DNA from: Rhodospirillales bacterium
Lineage (GTDB): Bacteria > Pseudomonadota > Alphaproteobacteria > Micavibrionales > Micavibrionaceae
NCBI GenBank assembly: GCA_020638155.1
Contig: JACKJB010000001.1
Location: 434,001-498,000, forward strand
Direction of reading: 5' to 3'
Length of the DNA: 64,000 bases
How positions within the stretch are numbered: the stretch's first letter is position 1; the number at the start of each line of letters is the position of its first letter. The notes beneath the pieces are model-generated. The model saw only the letters and a list, made by a program, of their open reading frames with translations, was not told the DNA's origin and did not search any database. Positions 56,618 to 63,934 of the stretch are shown in pieces. The position numbers and the translations under genes were made by a program.

Positions 56618-57411
56618 GGCCGGAGCGGCTTAATATCCAGATCGTATGTCTTTTTGGGTTTGCCGTGGCGTTGCACTTTGATCGTATCATCATTGATTTC
56701 AATCAGGCTGAATGTCCCACTGGGGACGCGGTAATGTTTGCGCCATTGGTTGACCAGCGATTGCTGGGTGATGTAATGAATGCCATTGATATCACGGTGT
56801 TGGTTTTTGTGTCGGTGGCCGTGCATGCATAAGATGACGTTACCGGCATCTTCAAGGATTTTCCGCACGTTTGCCCCTTCGTTCCAAAAGAAATAGCGCT
56901 CGACCCGGTGCTTCTCTTCGCCGTGAATATTATCCAGTGGGACATGCGAAAAGAGTAAGGTTGGCTTGTCTTTGTTTTTGGCCAGATCGTCGCGCAGCCA
57001 GTCCATATCACGCTGTTCCAGCGACAGGCCTTCTTCACTGCAATGGTGATGCGGGTTCCAGAAAATCAGATGATGCCCGTTAATGTCCCGGCTGTAGGAC
57101 TCTGCCGGGCAGCCCATGATTTGCGCGTTCTCTTCACGGGTCAGGAATTTGACGTCATGATTGCCAAGAACGCTGAATAGCGGGGCTGCGATTTTATTAT
57201 AAAGCGCTTTCAGGCCTTTCATATACCGGGTGTCGGTGTTCTGGTCCTTAAAGGAAATCCGGTCGCCAATATCGATCACGCAATCAACGCCAAAATTGTT
57301 CGCGGCTTTGGCAAAGGCTTTCATCAGCCGCGGCGCTTTACTGCCGAGTTTGTCCTTGGTGTCCGGGCCGTTATGGATGTCTGTTGCTACGGCAATGCGT
57401 AAGTTTGCCAC
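56614..57411 (-). CDS. Calcineurin-like metallophosphoesterase
   Basis: 265 residues with the five metallophosphoesterase motifs: VATDIHNGPDTK (D-x-H, residues 8-19), VIDIGDRISF (G-D-x-x, about 45), SVLGNHDVKF (G-N-H-D, about 82), FSHVPLDN (about 150) and CMHGHRHKNQH (G-H-x-H, about 198). These bind two metal ions and hydrolyse phosphomonoesters or diesters. The substrate is unknown; cyclic nucleotide or UDP-sugar types cannot be separated here. It is convergent with and overlaps the Mth938-like gene by 4 bases. Confidence 0.88.
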   Translation of the reverse strand: MANLRIAVATDIHNGPDTKDKLGSKAPRLMKAFAKAANNFGVDCVIDIGDRISFKDQNTDTRYMKGLKALYNKIAAPLFSVLGNHDVKFLTREENAQIMGCPAESYSRDINGHHLIFWNPHHHCSEEGLSLEQRDMDWLRDDLAKNKDKPTLLFSHVPLDNIHGEEKHRVERYFFWNEGANVRKILEDAGNVILCMHGHRHKNQHRDINGIHYITQQSLVNQWRKHYRVPSGTFSLIEINDDTIKVQRHGKPKKTYDLDIKPLRP

Positions 57412-57543
57412 TTATATCTTCCCTGTTTTTATTTGCGGGCAATGTAGCGGAAAAGGCCGGACTCGGGAATCTTTTTTTGCGAGAGAGTTATTTGATATCG
57501 TCATTTCAGTTAAGAATTGGACAGATAGATAGTTTGTTTTTGA

Positions 57544-57595
57544 ACCACAGAGGCACAGAGAGATAAGATGCTCTGCACCTCTGTGCCTCTGTGGT
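57544..57595. repeat. 17-bp perfect inverted repeat
   Basis: ACCACAGAGGCACAGAG (57544-57560) and its exact complement (57579-57595) with an 18-base loop. It resembles repeat units of the type 'CCACAGAGGCACAGAG' found widely in bacterial intergenic regions; there is no T-run. Confidence 0.85.
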
Positions 57596-57658
57596 AAAAT
57601 ATCAAAGTTTTGGAAATGTCTGGTTTTTAATTGGAAGTACTATACAAAGCCGTTCCAA

Positions 57659-57753
57659 TTAAGGATCGGATAAAATCCAACAGTGTCATTTCGAGGCAAA
57701 GCCGAGAAATCTCCAGATTATCGGGAGATCCCTCACATGCGTTCGGGATGACA
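57659..57753. repeat. Family B palindromic repeat, copy 3
   Basis: It starts TTAAGGATCGGATAAAAT, as copy 2 does at 44099, then GTCATTTCGAGG with the GAAATCTCC/GGAGATCC pair and ends TCGGGATGAC. It lacks the nested CCTGCC palindrome of copy 2. Confidence 0.85.
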
Positions 57754-57766
57754 TCTGGGGGGATAT

Positions 57767-57794
57767 AAAAAGGCCCTGTTTATCAGGGCCTTTT
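57767..57794 (-). terminator. Intrinsic terminator of sodB
   Basis: AAAGGCCCTG and CAGGGCCTTT pair around TTTAT; on the minus strand the stem is followed by TTTTTATAT. Confidence 0.88.
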
Positions 57795-57819
57795 GACTTA
57801 TGTTGCGTTGCGAGACTGA

Positions 57820-57837
57820 TTAAGCCGCAATCTTCAT
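57820..57837 (-). repeat. Remnant copy of the sodB 3' end
   Basis: Read on the minus strand it spells ATGAAGATTGCGGCTTAA. The true sodB end (57873 to 57856) is ATGAAAATCGCGGCGTGA. Both encode MKIAA-stop, differ only at synonymous positions and the stop, and lie in the same frame 36 bases apart. Confidence 0.75.
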
Positions 57838-57855
57838 TTTAAAGAAGTATGAAAA

Positions 57856-58467
57856 TCACGCCGCGATTTTCATGGGGCCTTTTTCGACCAGCGATTCAAC
57901 GAATTCCCAGTTAATCATGCTGTCTACGAACGCTTCGACGTATTTCGGGCGGGCGTTGCGGTAATCGATGTAATAGGCGTGTTCCCACACATCGCAGGTC
58001 AGCAGCGGCGTTTTGCCGTCGGTGAACGGGACGCCCGCATTACCGGTCTTGACGATTTCCAGCTTGCCGCTGGCGTTATCCATGGCGAGCCAGCCCCAGC
58101 CGGAGCCGAACTGCGTGACGCAGGCGTCAACGAATTTAGCTTTGAAGCTTTCGTATCCGCCCAGATCGCTGTCGATCTTACCCGCGATATTGCCGGGTAG
58201 AGAGGTGCCGCCGCCATTCGGCTTCAGGCAGTTCCAGAAAAAGGAGTGGTTCCAGTGCTGCGCCGCGTTGTTAAACAGGCCGCCTTGCGCTGCAACAACG
58301 ATTTCTTCGAGCGACTTGCCATCCATCCCGGCACCGTCCAGCAGCTTATTGCCGTTATCGACATAGGCTTTGTGGTGCTTGTCATGGTGAAACTCAAAAG
58401 TTTCCGCTGACATATAAGGCTCCAGCGCGTCATAGGCAAAAGGCAGGTCAGGCAGTGTAAAAGTCAT
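57856..58467 (-). CDS. sodB: Superoxide dismutase, Fe/Mn family (probably Fe)
   Basis: Dismutates superoxide to oxygen and peroxide in the cytosol. 203 residues. Metal ligands: His27 in FHHDKHHKAYVDN, the second His in NNAAQHWNHSFFW, and Asp/His in TCDVWEHAYYIDYRN. The NNAAQHWNHSFFW form with Gln next to the ligand His is the iron-type signature. AAGGAG precedes the ATG, and a terminator follows. A duplicate of its last codons lies just downstream. No associated stress regulator site is seen upstream. Confidence 0.96.
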   Translation of the reverse strand: MTFTLPDLPFAYDALEPYMSAETFEFHHDKHHKAYVDNGNKLLDGAGMDGKSLEEIVVAAQGGLFNNAAQHWNHSFFWNCLKPNGGGTSLPGNIAGKIDSDLGGYESFKAKFVDACVTQFGSGWGWLAMDNASGKLEIVKTGNAGVPFTDGKTPLLTCDVWEHAYYIDYRNARPKYVEAFVDSMINWEFVESLVEKGPMKIAA

Positions 58468-58598
58468 TCTGTATCTCCTTTATTAAATTGAAAGTATGAA
58501 AATCTGTAACAAACATACACTTTCGTTAGCCAATGGCAACTCCGGGGATAGGGATTCTTTATTTTACAGAACCTGTCTTCTTTTGGTATAAGCATAGA

Positions 58599-59333
58599 AT
58601 GCAAAACACATTTAATCATGAAGCGCCGGGGCAAAAGCAGATATGGCTGCTGCGTCACGGGACCAACGAGGCCGGGCAGGCCGGTGAAGACCCTCCCTTA
58701 TCGGCGCAGGGGCAGCAGGAGATTGAGGCTGTCTCCTCATTTCTTGCCGGGCGTGAGCTGTGTTCCCCCATCATGATTTTATCATCTTCTTTTTTGCGTG
58801 TGGTTCAGACGACCGAGATTCTGGAGCAGGCCTTAGGGCAGGCCGGTTATGACGAAATATACCGTTTCCAGGCCGATGAAGTTGCCGGCGGTTCTCAGGA
58901 TATTGTCAAAATCCTGCAGCTGATGAATGTACTGGATCAGCCCAAACATAAGGGGATTCCGGTTAAAACGGACAATCCTATAGGCACATTGATTTTGGTG
59001 GGGAACAAGCGCAACAGTTTGCTGGAAATGATGCGGATTATGATCGATCCGCGCTCTGAAATCGCCATGATGCGCGGCGATGGAACGAGGCCTGATGAGA
59101 TTGATATGGATTATGTGATGGATGTGTTAGGGGATGAGGAGGCTCTGCAGGCTTATTTAGGCAATGATGATGAGTTTAAAATACTGGAAAAAGCTCACCT
59201 GACCGGGTACAGCTTAAATGTCCCCAATTGGTGCGCCTGCCATAAGCCCGGCTTTGGAACGCTGATAGAGGACAGGGCATCGGCAGATATAGTAGATGCC
59301 CCGCGGTTTCATTCGGTTGTTAAGCCTACGTAA
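58599..59333 (+). CDS. Histidine phosphatase family protein with C-terminal extension
   Basis: 244 residues from the ATG at 58599; the frame also runs upstream to 58533, but the start chosen gives the usual short lead before IWLLRHGTNEAG (the phospho-accepting His). LRVVQTTEILEQAL has the second Arg. The second catalytic His, normally in an H-G/A motif as in VAHG, is replaced by ILVGNKRNSLLEMM. That makes it a degenerate or inactive member, or one with an altered second active site. The C-terminal 90 residues (MRGDGTRPDEIDMDYVMD and a NWCACHKPG motif with two Cys) are unlike SixA or PGAM. Substrate unknown. Confidence 0.7.
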   Translation: MQNTFNHEAPGQKQIWLLRHGTNEAGQAGEDPPLSAQGQQEIEAVSSFLAGRELCSPIMILSSSFLRVVQTTEILEQALGQAGYDEIYRFQADEVAGGSQDIVKILQLMNVLDQPKHKGIPVKTDNPIGTLILVGNKRNSLLEMMRIMIDPRSEIAMMRGDGTRPDEIDMDYVMDVLGDEEALQAYLGNDDEFKILEKAHLTGYSLNVPNWCACHKPGFGTLIEDRASADIVDAPRFHSVVKPT

Positions 59334-59347
59334 TCATTCTAAGTCAT

Positions 59348-60160
59348 ATGCACCCTGTTAATACCCTTTCTTATTGCGGCGATTTGCTGCGGCAGCACGA
59401 CCCGGACCGGTTTTTGGTTAGTTTGCGGATGAAGCCCGCAGTGCGTCCTGCGCTGTGGGCGCTATATGCGTTTAATTACGAGATTGCCAAGACGCGTGAA
59501 GTGGTCACGGAAACGACGATCGGGCTGATGCGGCTGCAATGGTGGCGGGATGCGCTGGCGAGGATTTATGCGGGCGATGCTGCGTTCGAAAATGAAATCC
59601 TGCCGGAGCTGGCGCAGGCGATTAACGCCTATGATTTGCCGCAAGGATTGTTCGGGGATTTGCTTTATGCACGGGAATTTGACCTGGAAAACGTGCTGCC
59701 GTCGCATCTGGACGGGCTGTGCCGGTATGCCGGGTTTACCAATGCGCCGCTGATGCGTCTTGGCTTAAGGGTAACGAGTGAGGCAGAGGACGATGCGGTG
59801 ATTGATGCTGTGGCCCAGGCTTACGGGCTGACGGGGCTGCTGCGGGCGGTCCCGTTTCATGCCACGCAGCGGCGCTGCTACATGCCCGAAGATTTGATGG
59901 TAGCGCAGGGGATTTCCGCGCAGAAGCTTTATGAATTTAAGCAGGGCAGCGATTTTACCGCTGTGAGTGCTGCCGTAGGGCGGCAGGCACAGGCGCTTTT
60001 GGAGGGTGTTCATCCCCAAAGCCGTCTTTTGAAGGCGCATATACGGCTGTGCCGGCTTCACCTGGGGCAGCTGCGGGGGCAGGGGTATGATGTGTTTTCC
60101 AGCCGGATGGCCCTGCCGCCGCCGTTTTTCCATTTGCGTTTTGCGCTGTGGCCGTTATAA
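59348..60160 (+). CDS. Squalene/phytoene synthase family protein (NDUFAF6-like)
   Basis: 270 residues. The start RMKPAVRPALWALYAFNYEIAKTREVVTE and GLMRLQWWRDAL (quoted in part) match the trans-isoprenyl synthase fold, but the two Asp-rich DxxxD motifs for diphosphate binding are altered (first region EIAKTRE), as in the alphaproteobacterial and mitochondrial NDUFAF6/C8orf38 group involved in complex I assembly. The C-terminal YDVFSSRMALPPPFFHLRFAL is typical. It follows the phosphatase gene by 14 bases. In related genomes it directly follows the Mth938-like gene; here three genes intervene. Confidence 0.85.
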   Translation: MHPVNTLSYCGDLLRQHDPDRFLVSLRMKPAVRPALWALYAFNYEIAKTREVVTETTIGLMRLQWWRDALARIYAGDAAFENEILPELAQAINAYDLPQGLFGDLLYAREFDLENVLPSHLDGLCRYAGFTNAPLMRLGLRVTSEAEDDAVIDAVAQAYGLTGLLRAVPFHATQRRCYMPEDLMVAQGISAQKLYEFKQGSDFTAVSAAVGRQAQALLEGVHPQSRLLKAHIRLCRLHLGQLRGQGYDVFSSRMALPPPFFHLRFALWPL

Positions 60161-60196
60161 ACGATCAATAAACATAATAAACAGGGGTAATTGGTT

Positions 60197-60943
60197 TTGA
60201 CGTCATCGTCAAAAAAGCGTGTGCCGCGCCGCCGCAGCAGGGCCCGGCAGATTTTTAATGAAGTCGCCCGCGGGACGATTTTAGGGGCTATTCTGGTTAA
60301 TGTATTGGCAGAGGGCGGTGTTTGGTACAACGATAAGCACCTGGTACAGGGCGGAACACCGCTATCTGCAGGCGAAACGCAGATGGTGCGGGATATTTTC
60401 GGGGATGCGGTAAACACCGATATTGTCCGCAAGCATGTGGGGCGTCCGTGCCCTGATCTGAACGGCAAAAAAACAGCAGCCTGTGTCATGCATGGTAGTG
60501 ACCGCCACATCTTTTTTGACGCTGAATATACGCATGCTAATGATTACGCCAGCGCAGATCGCCTGCCACGTAATGTGTTCCTGCATGAAATGACCCATAT
60601 CTGGCAGTATCAAAATCACCTGACACTGTATGAGCATTATTGGAAGTCCTGCCCTACCTATGATTATGATTTAAGCGGTGATGTTGAATTCGATGATTTC
60701 TGTGTCGAGCAGCAGGCCAGTATTATCGCCGATTACAGTAATTTCGTCCTGCGCCCTGCGTTTTGGCCGCCGGGCAGGTATAAAGGGGCCAGTCTACAGC
60801 TGCAGGTTATGTCATCGGCCCTGATCCGGGTCGTGGAGGATAAGTTCCCGGAAGCACGTAATACGAGGAAGAGACTCGAAGCGGAAGATGACTCTAACGA
60901 ATTGAAAAGCAATGAAATTTATCACTTTAAGCCGAATGTTTGA
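60197..60943 (+). CDS. HEXXH-motif metallopeptidase-like protein
   Basis: 248 residues from the TTG at 60197, with AGGGG 9 bases upstream; an in-frame TTG at 60191 is too close. The basic N-terminus (SSSKKRVPRRRSRARQIF) leads to a short hydrophobic stretch (GTILGAILVNVLAEGGV, about 27-43), suggesting a membrane tether or signal. FLHEMTHIWQYQNHL carries HExxH, a zinc-binding site, here with a Trp-rich helix, as in proteins of the DUF4157/vgr-associated group. A third ligand may be the downstream Glu in FCVEQQASIIADY. Two Cys in CPDLNGKKTAAC and two further Cys are present. Substrate unknown. Confidence 0.65.
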   Translation: MTSSSKKRVPRRRSRARQIFNEVARGTILGAILVNVLAEGGVWYNDKHLVQGGTPLSAGETQMVRDIFGDAVNTDIVRKHVGRPCPDLNGKKTAACVMHGSDRHIFFDAEYTHANDYASADRLPRNVFLHEMTHIWQYQNHLTLYEHYWKSCPTYDYDLSGDVEFDDFCVEQQASIIADYSNFVLRPAFWPPGRYKGASLQLQVMSSALIRVVEDKFPEARNTRKRLEAEDDSNELKSNEIYHFKPNV

Positions 60944-61022
60944 TTTTTGACTTTATTCAGGTCATGTGTGGTATTATAGAAAAAGGGTTTGGTTTTATGA
61001 GTGTAAAGGTTAGGATAAGCGT

Positions 61023-61286
61023 ATGACTATACCGCCAATACTTGCCAATAATCCGCTATTAAAGCTGTTTCGTAACGATCAGCAGGGAACGAAAGCTGCC
61101 GTGCCTGCCGTCAGTCCGCAGACACACGAGGATATCGTTGAGATTTCGGAAGCTGCCCAGCAGCACTTAAACGGGGTGCGGGATATTGCCGGGGATGGCG
61201 AAGCCCGTGAAACCGCGAAGGAAACTGCAGATATTTTGCAGGATAGCGAATATACGCTGGGGCTGGATCCCGGTTTTCCTTCCTAA
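61023..61286 (+). CDS. Small acidic orphan protein of 87 residues
   Basis: No family recognised with confidence. ATG at 61023 with only a weak site (GGATAAGC). The sequence is soluble and mostly disordered at the N-terminus, then a helix (HEDIVEISEAAQQHLNGVRD, about residues 35-54). D-x-V-E-I-S-E-A-A resembles a pattern found in FlgM-type or flagellum-associated small proteins, but there is no flagellar gene here, so this is only a resemblance. It is followed by a palindromic repeat region (61313). Confidence 0.5.
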   Translation: MTIPPILANNPLLKLFRNDQQGTKAAVPAVSPQTHEDIVEISEAAQQHLNGVRDIAGDGEARETAKETADILQDSEYTLGLDPGFPS

Positions 61287-61312
61287 GTGTCTTTTTAAAA
61301 ATCCCCCTCGTC

Positions 61313-61460
61313 GTCATTCCCGCGGCCTCGCCGTAGCGTAGCGCAGGCGGGCTAATCGGCGGGAATCCACAAAAGACGGCGAACATAGTTCGCCGACACT
61401 ATGGATCCCCGTCGGTTAAACAACCACCTTGTTTCACAAGGTTTTTGTCACGGGGATGAC
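61313..61460. repeat. Composite palindromic repeat
   Basis: It begins GTCATTCCCGCGGCC and ends with CACGGGGATGAC. Inside are two hairpins, GGCGAACATAGTTCGCC (61378-61394) and AACCACCTTGTTTCACAAGGTT (about 61421-61443, quoted in part: ACCTTGTTTCACAAGGT). It fills the space between the stops of the genes at 61286 and 61478. Confidence 0.8.
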
Positions 61461-61477
61461 GATTTTTAAAAAAGACA

Positions 61478-62533
61478 CTAAGGACGTTTATTGCGCTTGA
61501 TATGGCGCTTTTCCTGTAGTTCCAGATCGTTCGCCGGGTTGCCTGTTGTTTCTACCGGTTCTTCTTTTTCGGCCGGTTTTGCCATTTTGCGCGGGCGGTT
61601 TTCCGGCGTTATACGTTTTGAACCGGTTTTCGCCTTTTCTTGCTGGCGTTTTTGGACGTTTTCACGGAATTGCTCGCGCTTTTCTTCTTTTATTTCAGAG
61701 CGTTTTTCCATGGCTTCCGGTTTTACAGGGCGGTGTTCCTGGCTTTTTTCGCGGCGGTTATCCTGTAATTGTTGACGGTTTTCCTGCTGGAGATCGCGTT
61801 TTTGCTGGATTTTATCGAGGATGAACGCGCGGTGTTCTGTGCGCATGGCCTGGTGTTTTTGCTTGAAGGCGGCAACACGCTCTTTTACACGTTCTTGGTT
61901 TTTCAGGGCGACGGTCTGGGTGGCGCGGCCGATCTTGGCTTCACCCCATTTCCTGGCCCGGTCGGGGATCGCGCTGCGGCTATAGACCTTTGTGCCTTCG
62001 CCGGGCCGGATACGGACGCGTCCCCGGTCGGTCGCGAAGCTGACTTCGCCGTCCTGTACGAAGACGTTATATTCATCATCAATCGGGCCGCCCCAGACGG
62101 TCGTGCCGCGGATACCGATAGAACCGTAAGCTGTTTCAATCTGGACATCGGGGGTTTCCTGGCCTTTTTTAATCAGCCCGGTTGTGAAAATAAATGCCCC
62201 GCGCAGGACTGAAAAACGGCCTTTATTATCCGCCGGGTCTTCCGGGTCGAAGACATACTCATCAACGGTCAGGCGGGATTCTTCGCCTAAAGTCAACTCG
62301 GTTTCATCGATAAACAGGACCATCAGCTTGGAGTCCGGGCCGGTTTCGATGATATCGTTCATGTGAACGTCCTGTCCGACTTCGGCGATTTTTGCCTGTC
62401 CGCTTTGCTGGATTGCGGCGGCGCCTTCAACTTCGGCGATGGTGCCGATGGCGGGGCTTTGGTCTTGCGCGAAGGCCGGTGTGATGGCTGTCACAGCAAA
62501 AACAAGGATAAAGAAGGTCAAAGATCGGATCAT
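61478..62533 (-). CDS. FecR-domain protein with long basic coiled C-terminus
   Basis: 351 residues. A Sec signal peptide (RSLTFFILVFAVTAITPAFA) is followed by a FecR-like beta-helix domain (about 25-200: KIAEVGQDVHMNDIIETGPDSKLMVLF, SVLRGAFIFTTG, YGSIGIRGTTVWGG, VRIRPGEGTKVYS, quoted in part). From about 205 to the end the sequence is a highly charged Gln/Glu/Lys/Arg-rich helix (KIQQKRDLQQENRQQLQDNRR) likely to be a coiled coil or disordered. FecR domains occur in iron-signalling anti-sigma factors and also in periplasmic proteins of unknown role; here there is no sigma factor or TonB receptor next door, so iron signalling is not supported. Confidence 0.85.
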   Translation of the reverse strand: MIRSLTFFILVFAVTAITPAFAQDQSPAIGTIAEVEGAAAIQQSGQAKIAEVGQDVHMNDIIETGPDSKLMVLFIDETELTLGEESRLTVDEYVFDPEDPADNKGRFSVLRGAFIFTTGLIKKGQETPDVQIETAYGSIGIRGTTVWGGPIDDEYNVFVQDGEVSFATDRGRVRIRPGEGTKVYSRSAIPDRARKWGEAKIGRATQTVALKNQERVKERVAAFKQKHQAMRTEHRAFILDKIQQKRDLQQENRQQLQDNRREKSQEHRPVKPEAMEKRSEIKEEKREQFRENVQKRQQEKAKTGSKRITPENRPRKMAKPAEKEEPVETTGNPANDLELQEKRHIKRNKRP

Positions 62534-62618
62534 GATGGTGTTCCCGGTTCAGGAGTCTATTGTCTTCTGACAGGGTACACGGGTTTTAACCGGAATGGCA
62601 AAAGCCTTCTGGGGCTTG

Positions 62619-63401
62619 TCAACAGGGCTTTGGCGGCGCGTGGTCGAACCGTTCATGCCTGAGGAAGTGGACGACCTGGCGGCGGACTTCGTTATTGAAG
62701 ACCATCATCATGTGCGAGGTCGGCAGGACGATCATGTCTTTCATGCCGTCGATTTTCATCCGTTCGATCGGAACGACGCCGTCATGGTCGTTCCCCCGGC
62801 CCAGCACCCAGGGGGCCAGCGGGTTAATCGATGAATTCCCCGCAATGACGCCAAGCGGGAAATCTACGGCCGGGGCGACATTATGCTCATGATCGGTACG
62901 AAGCTGGGCACCCGCAGGACCGTAAACAACGTCGAAGACCCTTTTGAGCGGGTTTTTCTCCGTCAGGCGCTCAAGGGTTTTCGCGCCTTTTTCAGCCGCG
63001 TCCTTGCCGAAGACGTCTTCGTAAAGTTTGCGGATAGATTCCGTTTCGGTCATCCAGTTGGCAAACTCGCTGCCCTGGTTCGGCGGGCTGAGCATCACGA
63101 CCCGGCCAAGGTTGTCAGGCCTGTGCTTGTGCAGCAGGTAGCGGGTGACAAGGCCGCCCATCGAATGGGTTACAAAATGGACTTTTGCCGCGTCATTAAA
63201 ATCCTCGGAGAGCTTCAGCGTGTCATGGACAAAGTCGCTCAGTTTGTCGAGATCCATCGTGCGCGAAGGGTAACTGATGTTAATGACCTGATAGCCTTCA
63301 GTTTTCAGGCCTTTCGAGAGTTTGGCCATATCGAATTTGTTTTTCAGAATGCCGTGCAGCAGGACAACGGTTTCTTTTTGGGAAGGGGGGCGATCGGTCA
63401 T
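62619..63401 (-). CDS. Alpha/beta-hydrolase, lipase/acyltransferase-like
   Basis: 260 residues. VVLLHGILKNKFDM carries the oxyanion HG loop; VHFVTHSMGGLVTRYLL has the nucleophile in the H-S-M-G-G elbow (about residues 82-92), and MLSPPNQGSEFANW is typical of the PGAP1/LipA-like group. A catalytic Asp and a His are expected in NDHDGVVPIE and PTSHMMMVFNN near the C-terminus. No signal peptide is evident, so a cytosolic esterase is more likely than a secreted lipase. It begins 11 bases after the glycosylase stop and is probably co-transcribed with it. Confidence 0.88.
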   Translation of the reverse strand: MTDRPPSQKETVVLLHGILKNKFDMAKLSKGLKTEGYQVINISYPSRTMDLDKLSDFVHDTLKLSEDFNDAAKVHFVTHSMGGLVTRYLLHKHRPDNLGRVVMLSPPNQGSEFANWMTETESIRKLYEDVFGKDAAEKGAKTLERLTEKNPLKRVFDVVYGPAGAQLRTDHEHNVAPAVDFPLGVIAGNSSINPLAPWVLGRGNDHDGVVPIERMKIDGMKDMIVLPTSHMMMVFNNEVRRQVVHFLRHERFDHAPPKPC

Positions 63402-63412
63402 GGTTTCGTTTC

Positions 63413-63934
63413 TCAGCGCAGTATGGTTTTCCAGGCTTCAAGCTTTTGCTCATAGGTCATAGAGGCATGGGCCGGGCTTGTGGAGGGGAGCGGCGTAAAG
63501 CGGAGTTTGCCGTCTTTGAGGCCGGAGAAATGGCGTTCAAACACGTTCTGCGCCTTCTGGCCGTTGAAGCAGATCCGGGTAATGTGCGGGTGCTGTGCCA
63601 GGAAGGTGGCCATATCGTTCGGGACTTCGTTCTCAATATTGCTGTCGAGGCTGCCGTGCCGGGTGCAGGATTTCAGGACATCCCACAGGGCAACGCCTGA
63701 TTTTTGCAGCAGGACCAGCCGGTTTTCATAGGGAAGCTCAGGGATCGCGCCGGTCAGCTGGCCCATGATTGGCCAGAACAGGTTGCGCGGATGAGCGTAA
63801 TATTGCCCGGCATCCAGCGAGGCCTTGCCCGGCATGCTGCCGAGGACCAGGATTTTCGCATCCCGGCGGGAAACGGCGGGAAAGCTGTGGATCTGCGGTT
63901 CTACGCCGCGTGTTTGTAGGTTTGTGTAAGCCAT
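63413..63934 (-). CDS. DNA-deoxyinosine glycosylase (uracil-DNA glycosylase superfamily)
   Basis: 173 residues. KILVLGSMPGKASLDAGQYYAHPRNLFWPIMGQL (quoted in part: LVLGSMPGKASL and YYAHPRNLFWPIM) is the signature of the hypoxanthine-DNA glycosylase group of the UDG superfamily, which removes deaminated adenine and, in some members, uracil from DNA. LLQKSGVALWDVLKSC, RICFNGQKAQNVFERHF and LPSTSPAHASMTYEQKLEAW complete the pattern. It is upstream of the hydrolase on the same strand. The remaining bases 63935-64000 show only the region upstream of its ATG; a short basic frame crossing the right edge may be the tail of another minus-strand gene, but that cannot be decided. Confidence 0.9.
   Translation of the reverse strand: MAYTNLQTRGVEPQIHSFPAVSRRDAKILVLGSMPGKASLDAGQYYAHPRNLFWPIMGQLTGAIPELPYENRLVLLQKSGVALWDVLKSCTRHGSLDSNIENEVPNDMATFLAQHPHITRICFNGQKAQNVFERHFSGLKDGKLRFTPLPSTSPAHASMTYEQKLEAWKTILR

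Larger units (their letters stand above)
57412..57855. other. 444-base non-coding interval, mosaic of repeats
   Basis: No gene is supported. From left to right it holds the metallophosphoesterase promoter region; a TTAAGAATTGGA (57510-57521) related to the ends of the family B element; a 17-bp hairpin (57544-57595); an inverted pair TTAATTGGAA/TTCCAATTAA (57627-57662); a family B repeat (57659-57753); the sodB terminator (57767-57794); and a remnant copy of the sodB 3' end (57820-57837). Confidence 0.75.

Noticed and set aside
61023..61286. FlgM-like anti-sigma factor
   Set aside because: Only a short DIVEISEAA resemblance; no flagellar genes in the window.
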